Origin: WYZ-LMO2 sp040514265
Lineage (GTDB): Archaea > Halobacteriota > Archaeoglobi > Archaeoglobales > Archaeoglobaceae
Direction: 5' to 3'
NCBI GenBank assembly: GCA_040514265.1
Contig: JBEVCD010000035.1
Coordinates: forward strand, 1-22,043
DNA length: 22,043 nt
Shown: positions 14,715-20,518 of the stretch, piece by piece
Layout of the letters: the number at the start of each line of letters is the position of its first letter
Position numbering within the stretch: position 1 is the first letter of the stretch
Program-made: the position numbers and the translations under genes
The notes under the pieces: model-generated
Told to the model about the DNA's origin: nothing
The model's database searches: none
The model's input: only the letters and a program-made list of their open reading frames with translations

Positions 14715-15307
14715 TGATAGCTGTAGTAAACTACGGCGTCGGGAACCTCAAGAGCATCCAGAAAGCTCTGGAATACGTCGGGGGAAAACCGATCGTTACA
14801 ACTGACGCGAGAGTAATCTCTGAAGCATCCGGAGTAATTTTTCCGGGAGTCGGAGCCTTCAAAACGGCTATAGGCAAACTCAACGAGATGAGGGAAGTTA
14901 TAGACTCTCTGAACGTCCCAGTGCTAGGTATATGCCTGGGAATGCAGCTCCTAGCGAGCGAGAGTTACGAGGGTGGAAGGTTTGAAGGACTGAATCGCAT
15001 ACCCGGCAGGGTCGTTCGATTCCCGAGCGAAGTCGGCAAGGTTCCACACATGGGGTGGAATAACGTTGAGATCGTAAGGCATCACGACATCTTCGACGGG
15101 ATAGAGAGCGGATCGTTTTTTTACTTCGTCCACTCCTACTACTTGGAAACGGATCGCAAATACGTCGTGGGCGAGACTGAATACGGGCTCAGGTTCGCCT
15201 CTGTCGTTGTCGAGCATAACTACATTGGCGTCCAGTTTCACCCGGAAAAGAGCGGGAAAACTGGATTGGAGCTACTCGGAAACTTCCTCAGGTTCTGCAA
15301 ACGCTAG
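14714..15307 (+). CDS. hisH: Imidazole glycerol phosphate synthase, glutaminase subunit (HisH)
   Basis: HisH releases ammonia from glutamine for HisF in histidine synthesis. The glutaminase triad is present: C74 in GICLGMQ, H176 and E178 in GVQFHPEKSG. The N-terminal NYGVGNLKSIQKAL and the oxyanion-region PGVGAF are typical, as is KVPHMGWNNV. At 197 residues it is complete. The true start is ATG 14714, which overlaps the nitroreductase stop by one base; the frame is open further upstream only because it runs through that gene. HisF is not in the window. Its stop overlaps, on the opposite strand, the stop of a possible 23-residue peptide. Confidence 0.94.
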   Translation: MIAVVNYGVGNLKSIQKALEYVGGKPIVTTDARVISEASGVIFPGVGAFKTAIGKLNEMREVIDSLNVPVLGICLGMQLLASESYEGGRFEGLNRIPGRVVRFPSEVGKVPHMGWNNVEIVRHHDIFDGIESGSFFYFVHSYYLETDRKYVVGETEYGLRFASVVVEHNYIGVQFHPEKSGKTGLELLGNFLRFCKR

Positions 15308-15375
15308 GCGAATGTTAGCTGTAAAGCTAGGATCGTCACCGTTATCAGCACCAGGACTATTAGGTCTCTTACCAT
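15304..15375 (-). CDS. Possible leaderless gene for a 23-residue membrane peptide
   Basis: An ATG on the minus strand opens a frame of 23 codons, MVRDLIVLVL then ITVTILALQL and TFA, ended by TAG. The product would be almost entirely one membrane helix with a short charged N-terminus (R, D). The exact reason to take it seriously is its promoter: a textbook CGAAAA plus AATATAAATAA box centred 25 bases before the ATG, so that transcription would begin at the start codon. The stop shares three bases with the hisH stop. I know no family for it. Alternatively the promoter makes an RNA antisense to the end of hisH and the peptide is chance. Confidence 0.45.
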   Translation of the reverse strand: MVRDLIVLVLITVTILALQLTFA

Positions 15376-15394
15376 AATGCAACTTAACCTAGCG

Positions 15395-15410
15395 TTATTT
15401 ATATTTTTCG
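15395..15410 (-). promoter_or_regulatory. Strong minus-strand promoter (BRE plus TATA)
   Basis: Read on the minus strand, CGAAAAATATAAATAA joins a BRE-like purine run to a near-consensus archaeal TATA box. The expected transcript start is close to 15375, the ATG of the small peptide. Confidence 0.6.
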
Positions 15411-15419
15411 GATTTAATC

Positions 15420-15458
15420 TTATTGTTAGTATAATAACAATAACAATAGTTATTGTAA
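15420..15458. promoter_or_regulatory. Three half-sites in alternating orientation, 15-base spacing (candidate operator)
   Basis: TTATTGTTA at 15420, its exact reverse complement TAACAATAA at 15435 and TTATTGTAA at 15450 start exactly 15 bases apart in alternating orientation. The first pair makes a 9-6-9 inverted repeat; a second overlapping inverted repeat (8-4-8) spans 15437-15456. The array lies between two divergent promoters (15395-15410 and 15477-15489), where a dimeric or oligomeric regulator could control both. The binding protein is unknown. Confidence 0.55.
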
Positions 15459-15476
15459 TGATGAGTAACTTTGGGG

Positions 15477-15489
15477 TAAATTTTTAAAT
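15477..15489 (+). promoter_or_regulatory. TATA box of the anchored-protein gene
   Basis: TAAATTTTTAAAT is centred 27 bases before ATG 15510. This favours 15510 over the ATG at 15495 and predicts a leaderless mRNA. Confidence 0.5.
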
Positions 15490-15509
15490 CGACAATGTCG
15501 TGCAATCTC

Positions 15510-15932
15510 ATGCAAACCCGCAGGCTGTTGCCGGTGGCGATTTTCCTCCTCCTCGTAGCCACAGGAACGGCTGCGTACGTCTACTTCTCCTTCAAAGCCG
15601 AAGTTGAGGTGCTCGAGGGAGAAGTAACCGTCTCTCCGAAAAGTTTCAGCGTAAAAGTGGCTACCGGTGGCCACTATGTTAAAAAAGTGACGGTCAAAAA
15701 CTACGGTAGCGAGAAGGAGGTGTACTTCGACGAGGTTGTCGAAGGTCCGAGCGATGCGGTCGACGTCAGCTACCATCTGCCGAACGGAACGTCCATAACG
15801 AGTACAAACCGACTTAAACTGCCAGCCGGAAGTTCCGAAAAGCCGTCGGAGGTCGAGGTCAACGTCCACATAGACGTTGACGGCGACGCCGAGCCGGGGA
15901 CGTACGTGATCTACGTCGCGGCTAGGAGCTAA
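15510..15932 (+). CDS. Membrane-anchored extracellular protein with one beta domain
   Basis: The start is two arginines followed by a hydrophobic helix (LLPVAIFLLLVATGTAAYVYF), a signal anchor or signal peptide that puts the rest outside the cell. Residues from about 35 to the end alternate as beta strands (SVKVATGGHYVKKVTVKNYG, then VEVNVHIDVDGDAEPGTYVIYVAAR), the pattern of an Ig-like or CARDB/NEW3-like domain, ending exactly as such domains do. There is no catalytic motif and no cysteine after the anchor. I do not recognise a specific family. ATG 15510 is chosen from the TATA spacing; ATG 15495 would add MSCNL. It is divergent from the possible membrane peptide, with the operator-like array between. 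Confidence 0.7.
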   Translation: MQTRRLLPVAIFLLLVATGTAAYVYFSFKAEVEVLEGEVTVSPKSFSVKVATGGHYVKKVTVKNYGSEKEVYFDEVVEGPSDAVDVSYHLPNGTSITSTNRLKLPAGSSEKPSEVEVNVHIDVDGDAEPGTYVIYVAARS

Positions 15933-15940
15933 CCGAAGTA

Positions 15941-15958
15941 TTTTTTAATTTTTTAAAT
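15941..15958 (+). promoter_or_regulatory. A/T tract: terminator of the preceding gene and promoter of HMG-CoA reductase
   Basis: The tract TTTTTTAATTTTTTAAAT begins 8 bases after the preceding stop. Its first half is centred about 25 bases before ATG 15970, so it can serve as TATA box, and its T-runs can end the upstream transcript. Confidence 0.45.
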
Positions 15959-15969
15959 CACGAAAACGC

Positions 15970-17229
15970 ATGCGAATACCTGGGTTCTACAAGCTAAGCG
16001 TCGATGAAAGGCTCGAGAAGGTCGCGGAGTTTGCGGGTTTGAGCGAAGAGGAAAAGAGAATTCTGAAATCCACGGGAGGTCTGTCGATAGAGATAGCGGA
16101 CAGGATGATCGAGAACGTGATCGGGACCTTTGAGCTACCTCTCGGCATAGCCACGAACTTCCTGATCGACGGAAAGGACTACCTGATCCCCATGGCAATA
16201 GAGGAGCCGAGCGTCGTCGCTGCCGCGAGCAACGCAGCAAAAATGGCGAGGGAGAGCGGAGGATTTTTTACGGACTACACGGGCTCGATAATGATAGGGC
16301 AAGTGCAGGTTGCTAAGCTGAAGGACGCAAACGCAGCACGCTTTGAAGTTCTGAGAAACAAGGACGAGATAATCGAAAAGGCGAACGAGTGCGATCCGAT
16401 GCTGGTAAAACTGGGAGGGGGCTGTAAAGACGTCGAGGCGAGGGTCATAAATACTATAATGGGCAAGATGCTCATAGTCCATCTGCTCGTCGATGTAAAA
16501 GATGCGATGGGTGCTAACGCCGTAAACACGATGTGCGAGGCTGTTGCGCCGCTGATAGAGAAGCTGACGGGCGGAAGGGTTTACCTGCGCATAGTGTCGA
16601 ACCTCGCCAAATACAGGCTCGCGAGGGCTAAAGCCGTATTCGACAAGAAGGTCATAGGAGGAGAGGAGGTCGTGGAGGGCGTCATGCTCGCATACGCGTT
16701 TGCAGCCGCTGACCCCTTCAGGTGCGCGACGCACAACAAGGGGATAATGAACGGCATATCGGCGCTTATGATAGCAACGGGCAACGACTTCAGAGCCGTT
16801 GAAGCCGGAGCCCACAGCTACGCAGCTCTATTCGGTTACAAACCGCTAACGAGTTACGAAGTTGACGAGAGGGGAAACCTTGTCGGAACGATAGAGCTGC
16901 CGATAGCCGCTGGAGTAATCGGTGGTGCCACGAACGTCAACCCGATAGCGAAGGTGTGCTTGAAAATTCTGGGTGTTAAAAGCAGCGGGGAGCTTGCAAG
17001 AGTTGCGGCAGCTCTCGGCTTAGCTCAGAACTTCGCAGCGCTACGGGCTTTAGCTACCGAGGGGATACAGAGGGGTCACATGGAGCTTCACGCCAGGAAC
17101 CTTGCGATAACGGCTGGAGCCGTCGGCGACGAGATAGATAAGGTTGTGGATATAATGGTGAGGGAGAGGAAGATAAGGCTTGACTACGCTGAAGAACTTC
17201 TGAGAAAGCTCAGAAGCGGACAGCTTTGA
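15970..17229 (+). CDS. hmgA: HMG-CoA reductase, class II (bacterial type)
   Basis: The enzyme reduces HMG-CoA to mevalonate, the precursor of archaeal lipids. The sequence is of the class II form known from Pseudomonas mevalonii: it starts directly with FYKLSVDERL, has ENVIGTFELPLGIA, EEPSVVAAAS, VNTMCEAVAP, and DPFRCATHNKGIMNGI. Catalytic residues by homology are E79, K257, D273 and H370. Length (419 residues) is right for class II and there is no membrane domain. Most archaea use class I; Archaeoglobus is a known exception, with the gene thought to come from bacteria. The 3' end overlaps the convergent MBL gene by 20 bases. Confidence 0.95.
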   Translation: MRIPGFYKLSVDERLEKVAEFAGLSEEEKRILKSTGGLSIEIADRMIENVIGTFELPLGIATNFLIDGKDYLIPMAIEEPSVVAAASNAAKMARESGGFFTDYTGSIMIGQVQVAKLKDANAARFEVLRNKDEIIEKANECDPMLVKLGGGCKDVEARVINTIMGKMLIVHLLVDVKDAMGANAVNTMCEAVAPLIEKLTGGRVYLRIVSNLAKYRLARAKAVFDKKVIGGEEVVEGVMLAYAFAAADPFRCATHNKGIMNGISALMIATGNDFRAVEAGAHSYAALFGYKPLTSYEVDERGNLVGTIELPIAAGVIGGATNVNPIAKVCLKILGVKSSGELARVAAALGLAQNFAALRALATEGIQRGHMELHARNLAITAGAVGDEIDKVVDIMVRERKIRLDYAEELLRKLRSGQL

Positions 17230-18037
17230 ACACCTTTTCCACTCTTTTGACTCTGCCCTCCCTTATCAACTTCTCTAGATGCTTTTCTACCATGTTTCTC
17301 TCGAAGTAGTCGAGAATTTTCTTAGCGTATGGCTTCTTTCCGTATATCGGCGAAAGTTCTACCAGCTCTTCCAAGCTTCTCTCCTCTTTCAGGAGTTCGA
17401 GTATTCTTTCTTCTCTCCCTTTTATAATTTCGGCGTACTCTTCAAGACTTTCCCGAATTCTCTCTTTGCCGCTTATGGGTCTCGAATGGGCTGGAATAAA
17501 GAGCTCCGCATCGAGTTGTGCGATTTTTTCAATACTCTTCAGCATTCCGTCTATACTCGCCTCAGGATTTCCGTAAAAAGGAAAAACGAGGTCTATATCG
17601 GCACCGTATACTATCTTCCCATCGATTAAAAATGCGTGATGATCCCTTGTGTGCCCGGGCGTGTGTATGGGCTCTACGTCTGCCAGCTTGTCAGCTATAG
17701 CGTCGAGCGGTTCGGACTCGAACGATCTCATCATCATATCCCTCGCGACCCACTCCTTCCACTCTTCAGCTAGCTCACCCGCGAACCTCCTCGCGAGCGA
17801 ATCCAGATCTGTCTGAGTCTCCGGAGAAAAAACGCGCTTTCCAGCCTTGTTGAAGAGCCACGCAGCCGAGGCGTGGTCGGGATGTGTGTGGGACAGCAAA
17901 AGTATCTCAACTTTTCCGAGGAGCTCTTTGATAATTCCCAGCCCGGCTCCGGCATCGATCAGAATGTTGTCTACGAGAACAACGTTGCAGAACGGAAAAC
18001 GACCGCTGTTCATTCCCTCTACGACTCTGACCCTCAT
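17210..18037 (-). CDS. MBL-fold metallohydrolase
   Basis: A zinc hydrolase of the metallo-beta-lactamase fold, 275 residues. Metal motifs are S-H-T-H-P-D-H (H50, H52, D54, H55), the PGHTRDH loop, the D in YGADIDLVFP, and the H of FIPAHSRPI. The last 90 residues are helical and read as a winged-helix tail (VEKHLEKLIREGRVKRVEK), as in LACTB2-like members. The substrate is unknown; RNA, thioesters and glyoxal adducts are all known for such folds. I start at ATG 18037 with GGGAG 7 bases ahead, not the TTG at 18055. Only one base separates it from the stop of the gene before it, so the two form an operon. Confidence 0.85.
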   Translation of the reverse strand: MRVRVVEGMNSGRFPFCNVVLVDNILIDAGAGLGIIKELLGKVEILLLSHTHPDHASAAWLFNKAGKRVFSPETQTDLDSLARRFAGELAEEWKEWVARDMMMRSFESEPLDAIADKLADVEPIHTPGHTRDHHAFLIDGKIVYGADIDLVFPFYGNPEASIDGMLKSIEKIAQLDAELFIPAHSRPISGKERIRESLEEYAEIIKGREERILELLKEERSLEELVELSPIYGKKPYAKKILDYFERNMVEKHLEKLIREGRVKRVEKVFKAVRF

Positions 18038-18038
18038 A

Positions 18039-18293
18039 TCATTTCTCCCTGACAATCCTGAACTTTACTGTATTTTTTGGATCGGGGCACTGGAGAACTT
18101 CAACGGCGTTTATCCAGTCATCCTGCGGAGTTTCTCTGTAAGCTGCCGTGATGTATGGGATTAAGGCTGAGAGAGCGTAGACGCAGAGTTTGCCCTTTAT
18201 AATCGGGTCTTCGACCTCGATAGTGTCTCCCCTTTCATAGCCGGCGTAGCACCTCCCTTTCACATCCTCCACGACGATCTTCAGCCTGTACAT
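18039..18293 (-). CDS. TIGR04076-like small conserved protein
   Basis: A protein of 84 residues: RLKIVVEDVKGRCYAGYERGDTIEVE, then GKLCVYALSALIPYITAAYRE, then DWINAVEVLQCPDPKNTVKFRI. The C-x-A/G-G pattern, the Cys followed by an A-L-x-P-Y-I segment and the QCPDP motif match what I recall of the TIGR04076 family, which has no known function; the conserved cysteines hint at metal or cofactor binding. I start at ATG 18293, 25 bases after the TATA box; the TTG at 18305 is less likely. It is the first gene of an operon with the MBL hydrolase. Confidence 0.72.
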   Translation of the reverse strand: MYRLKIVVEDVKGRCYAGYERGDTIEVEDPIIKGKLCVYALSALIPYITAAYRETPQDDWINAVEVLQCPDPKNTVKFRIVREK

Positions 18294-18312
18294 GACGAAT
18301 CTCAATTAGTAA

Positions 18313-18324
18313 AAATTTAAATTT
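18313..18324 (-). promoter_or_regulatory. TATA box of the TIGR04076-MBL operon
   Basis: AAATTTAAATTT is centred about 25 bases before ATG 18293 on the minus strand, predicting a leaderless mRNA. Confidence 0.5.
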
Positions 18325-18355
18325 TCCCAAGCCCTCGTTCACATCCGTCGCATGA

Positions 18356-18526
18356 ATGACTCTTAAAATTAGCTTTCGGTGTAGTTGGACTCTCCACTTT
18401 GAGGGGAGTTTTTCGAACCCGAGTAAGCGATTCTCTCCTAATATCGATAAAGCTCTCTGGCTGATTCAAGCTTTGGAGAGTCCTGGTCTGGAATACGAGC
18501 ACAGACCTTTCGGGAAGCGTAGTTGA
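18356..18526 (+). pseudogene. Open frame through repeat copy 2, probable mobile-element remnant
   Basis: A frame of 56 codons runs from ATG 18356 to TGA 18524-18526. Its second half lies in the repeat and reads KALWLIQALESPGLEYEH then RPFGKRS. The equivalent frame in copy 1 diverges by indels but keeps WLIQTLES and RPFGKS. I see no known domain, promoter or ribosome site. A worn-out transposase end is the best guess; it may equally be non-coding. Confidence 0.25.
18387..18483. repeat. Inverted repeat with 77-base loop
   Basis: GGACTCTCCA at 18387-18396 pairs exactly with TGGAGAGTCC at 18474-18483. The right arm lies in the repeat that is also at the left edge; the left arm has no counterpart there. 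It may be a structured RNA element or an old insertion boundary. Confidence 0.4.
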
Positions 18527-18612
18527 ATCTGTTTTTTCTTCGCTGATTTTCTTCTGCTTTATCACTGCAAGCTATTCCTCCATTTACAATCGGTGTTTGT
18601 GTTAAGTGGACA
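18452..18612 (+). repeat. Dispersed repeat, copy 2
   Basis: This is the second copy of the repeat at 49-188, in the same orientation. It shares CTGGCTGAT, CTTTGGAGAGTC, TACGAGCA, CAGACCTTTCGGGAAG, then GCAAGCT, CAATCGG and GTGTTTGTGT near the end. It has a T-rich insertion of about 30 bases relative to copy 1. It ends about 130 bases before the assembly gap, as expected if such repeats break assemblies. Confidence 0.6.
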
Positions 18613-19190
18613 CGTCCATAGATGGTAGGGTATAGGCTAAAATTTACAAAAGTTAAATTATGATTGCATGAGCATCTTTTGAAGCGATACTGAGCAATAA
18701 AATTGTAATAATTGCAATGATCAAAAGGTTAAGCAGAAAACTCTGNNNNNNNNNNNNNNNNNNNNNNNNNNNNNNNNNNNNNNNNNNNNNNNNNNNNNNN
18801 NNNNNNNNNNNNNNNNNNNNNNNNNNNNNNNNNNNNNNNNNNNNNTTGGATAGAGCAATGCAAGGACGATGAATCCCAATATCATAGTTTGTGAGCAGTG
18901 TTGAAGAGTTTTTAAATAATTTCTCCTACCAGCCCCAACTTCTTTGATGTTTCGGAGATTTTATACTGGTTTTTGGAAGTTAAGCCCGAAGAGGATTACA
19001 AAATTAACCAAATATAACAGCCCCTAATCTTGGCTTAAACTATAAACTTAGAGTGTGATAAGCATTTTTCGTTCCTTTTCACAAGCTGTAGCCAATTCTG
19101 CACCAGATGAGTTAAATGAGTTGATTCTGCATAGCCCCAGACCGTTTTAGGGACTCGTCTCTCGAAAGTATGAACCTACTGTTGCGACCG
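18613..19190. other. Gene-poor stretch around the gap
   Basis: No frame here looks coding on either strand, and base composition is more A/T-rich than in the genes. I looked for tRNA folds, C/D-box motifs and CRISPR repeats and found none convincing. Because the gap interrupts it, genes or a longer mobile element may be missing from this region. Confidence 0.5.
18746..18845. other. Assembly gap, exactly 100 N
   Basis: The 100 N are a conventional scaffold-gap placeholder, so the true distance and content are unknown and linkage of the left and right parts depends on scaffolding. Confidence 0.97.
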
Positions 19191-19218
19191 AAAAGCTTAT
19201 ATACTCAATAAGCAAAAG

Positions 19219-19230
19219 ATATTTAAATCC
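19219..19230 (+). promoter_or_regulatory. gar1-tfb promoter
   Basis: GATATTTAAATC is centred about 28 bases before ATG 19253, predicting a leaderless mRNA. A second good box (GCTTATATAC, preceded by CGAAAA, at 19188-19204) lies 25 bases further up and could be an alternative promoter. Confidence 0.5.
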
Positions 19231-19252
19231 TTTGGAAAAGGCTTAAGGTTTG

Positions 19253-19576
19253 ATGAAAAAGCTCCGGGAGCTCGGAGTGGTTCAGCACGTGTCGAAGACG
19301 GGGATGATAGTGGTTCGCCTTAACCCCGCGAACATCCCCAAGATAGGGGATAGGGTTGTGACGAAGAAGCTGGAAAATGTCGGCGTTGTTCAGGACGTAA
19401 TCGGTCCCGTATCGGCTCCTTACGCCCTCGTGAAGCCCGAAAAGGGTGTTAGGATTAAAGATAACGTGCTTTACGTGGTGAGGGAATATGGTGGAGGTGG
19501 AAAAGGAGAAGGTAAAGGAAAAGGAGGTAGAAAAGGAGGTAGAAAAGAAAGAAATCGAAAGGGAAGAGGATATTGA
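19253..19576 (+). CDS. gar1: H/ACA RNA-protein complex component Gar1
   Basis: Gar1 binds the pseudouridine synthase Cbf5 in the H/ACA ribonucleoprotein that modifies rRNA. The core is a small beta barrel: LGVVQHVSKTGMIVVRL, IGDRVVTKKLENVGVVQDVIGPVSAPYALVKP, and DNVLYVVRE, all family landmarks. The start is ATG 19253, with a TTG one codon earlier. From about residue 79 a tail of 30 residues made of G, K, R and E (GGGGKGEGKGKGGRKGGRK) follows, resembling RNA-binding glycine-rich tails of eukaryotic Gar1. This tail lies wholly in the overlap with tfb, read in the other frame. The stop may therefore be real, or the tail may be a by-product of the overlap. Confidence 0.88.
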   Translation: MKKLRELGVVQHVSKTGMIVVRLNPANIPKIGDRVVTKKLENVGVVQDVIGPVSAPYALVKPEKGVRIKDNVLYVVREYGGGGKGEGKGKGGRKGGRKERNRKGRGY

Positions 19577-20474
19577 AGTCTGCCCCGAGTGCGGTAGCCC
19601 GAGACTCGTTCGCGATTACAGGCGTGGAGAGTTCATCTGTCAGGACTGCGGTCTGGTGATAGAGGATCGTTACATCGACGCAGGTCCCGAGTGGAGGGCT
19701 TTCGACAGCGAGCAGAGGGACAAGAGGAGCAGAGTCGGTGCTCCTGTGACGTATACGATCCACGACAAAGGTCTATCGACCATCATCGACTGGAGCAACA
19801 AGGACTACTACGGTAAGGCTATATCCGTCAGGAACAGAGCGCAGCTCTTCAGGCTGCGCAAGTGGCAGCGCAGGATAAGGATAAGCAACGCTACCGAGAG
19901 GAACCTGGCGTTCGCGCTGAGCGAGCTCGACAGGATGGCTTCAGCCCTAGGACTTCCAAAGAGTGTGAGGGAGGCTGCGGCTGTCATATACAGGAAGGCG
20001 ATAGAGAGCAACCTGATAAGGGGTAGAAGCATAGAAGCCGTCGTTGCCGCAGCTCTTTATGCGGCGTGCCGCCAGGCTGGGGTGCCGAGAACACTCGACG
20101 AGATATCACAGTATTCGAGGGTCGACAGGAAGGAGATCGGGAGAACCTACAGGTTCATCGCCCGCGAGCTGGGGCTCAAGCTGATGCCGACGAGTCCAGC
20201 CGACTACGTGCCGCGCTTCTGCGCAGCCCTCGGCTTGAGCGGAGAGGTTCAGAAGAAGGCGATAGAGATCATAAAGAAAGCCGAGGAGCGAGAGCTCACG
20301 AGCGGAAGGGGTCCGACTGGCGTTGCTGCAGCAGCAATCTACGTGGCTTCGATCCTCCTAGGCGAGCGCAGAACCCAGAGAGAGGTTGCTGAAGTCGCAG
20401 GAGTTACCGAGGTCACGATAAGGAACCGCTACAAGGAGTTAGCGGAGAAGCTCAACATCGACATAATCATATAA
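19488..20474 (+). CDS. tfb: Transcription initiation factor B (TFB)
   Basis: TFB is the archaeal TFIIB homologue that joins TBP at the promoter and recruits RNA polymerase. Residues 1-28 are an unusual Glu/Lys/Val run (MVEVEKEKVKEKEVEKEVEK), probably a charged helix. The zinc ribbon follows with C32, C35, C51 and C54, then the B-reader region (GPEWRAFDSEQRDKRSRVG, then IDWSNKDYYGKAI), and two cyclin folds with repeated motifs (RGRSIEAVVAAALYAACR and RGPTGVAAAAIYVASILLG), ending in the helix-turn-helix VAEVAGVTEVTIRNRYKEL. At 328 residues it is slightly long because of the N-terminal run. GGTGA at 19477-19481, inside gar1, is 6 bases before the ATG. It depends on the gar1 promoter. Confidence 0.95.
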   Translation: MVEVEKEKVKEKEVEKEVEKKEIEREEDIEVCPECGSPRLVRDYRRGEFICQDCGLVIEDRYIDAGPEWRAFDSEQRDKRSRVGAPVTYTIHDKGLSTIIDWSNKDYYGKAISVRNRAQLFRLRKWQRRIRISNATERNLAFALSELDRMASALGLPKSVREAAAVIYRKAIESNLIRGRSIEAVVAAALYAACRQAGVPRTLDEISQYSRVDRKEIGRTYRFIARELGLKLMPTSPADYVPRFCAALGLSGEVQKKAIEIIKKAEERELTSGRGPTGVAAAAIYVASILLGERRTQREVAEVAGVTEVTIRNRYKELAEKLNIDIII

Positions 20475-20489
20475 ATTTTACCGGAAGGA

Positions 20490-20498
20490 CTTATTAAG
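20490..20498 (+). promoter_or_regulatory. TATA box of radA
   Basis: CTTATTAAG is centred 25 bases before ATG 20519, so radA mRNA is probably leaderless. Confidence 0.5.
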
Positions 20499-20518
20499 CT
20501 TCGAGCGAACTTTGCCCG

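Noticed and set aside
18317..18565. Open frame of 82 codons on the minus strand across repeat copy 2
   Set aside because: No counterpart frame survives in copy 1 and the start lies in the T-rich insertion; more likely chance.
18846..19190. Possible RNA gene (tRNA, C/D-box or H/ACA guide) upstream of gar1
   Set aside because: No cloverleaf, no proper C and D boxes in order and no hairpin-ACA arrangement could be found by eye.
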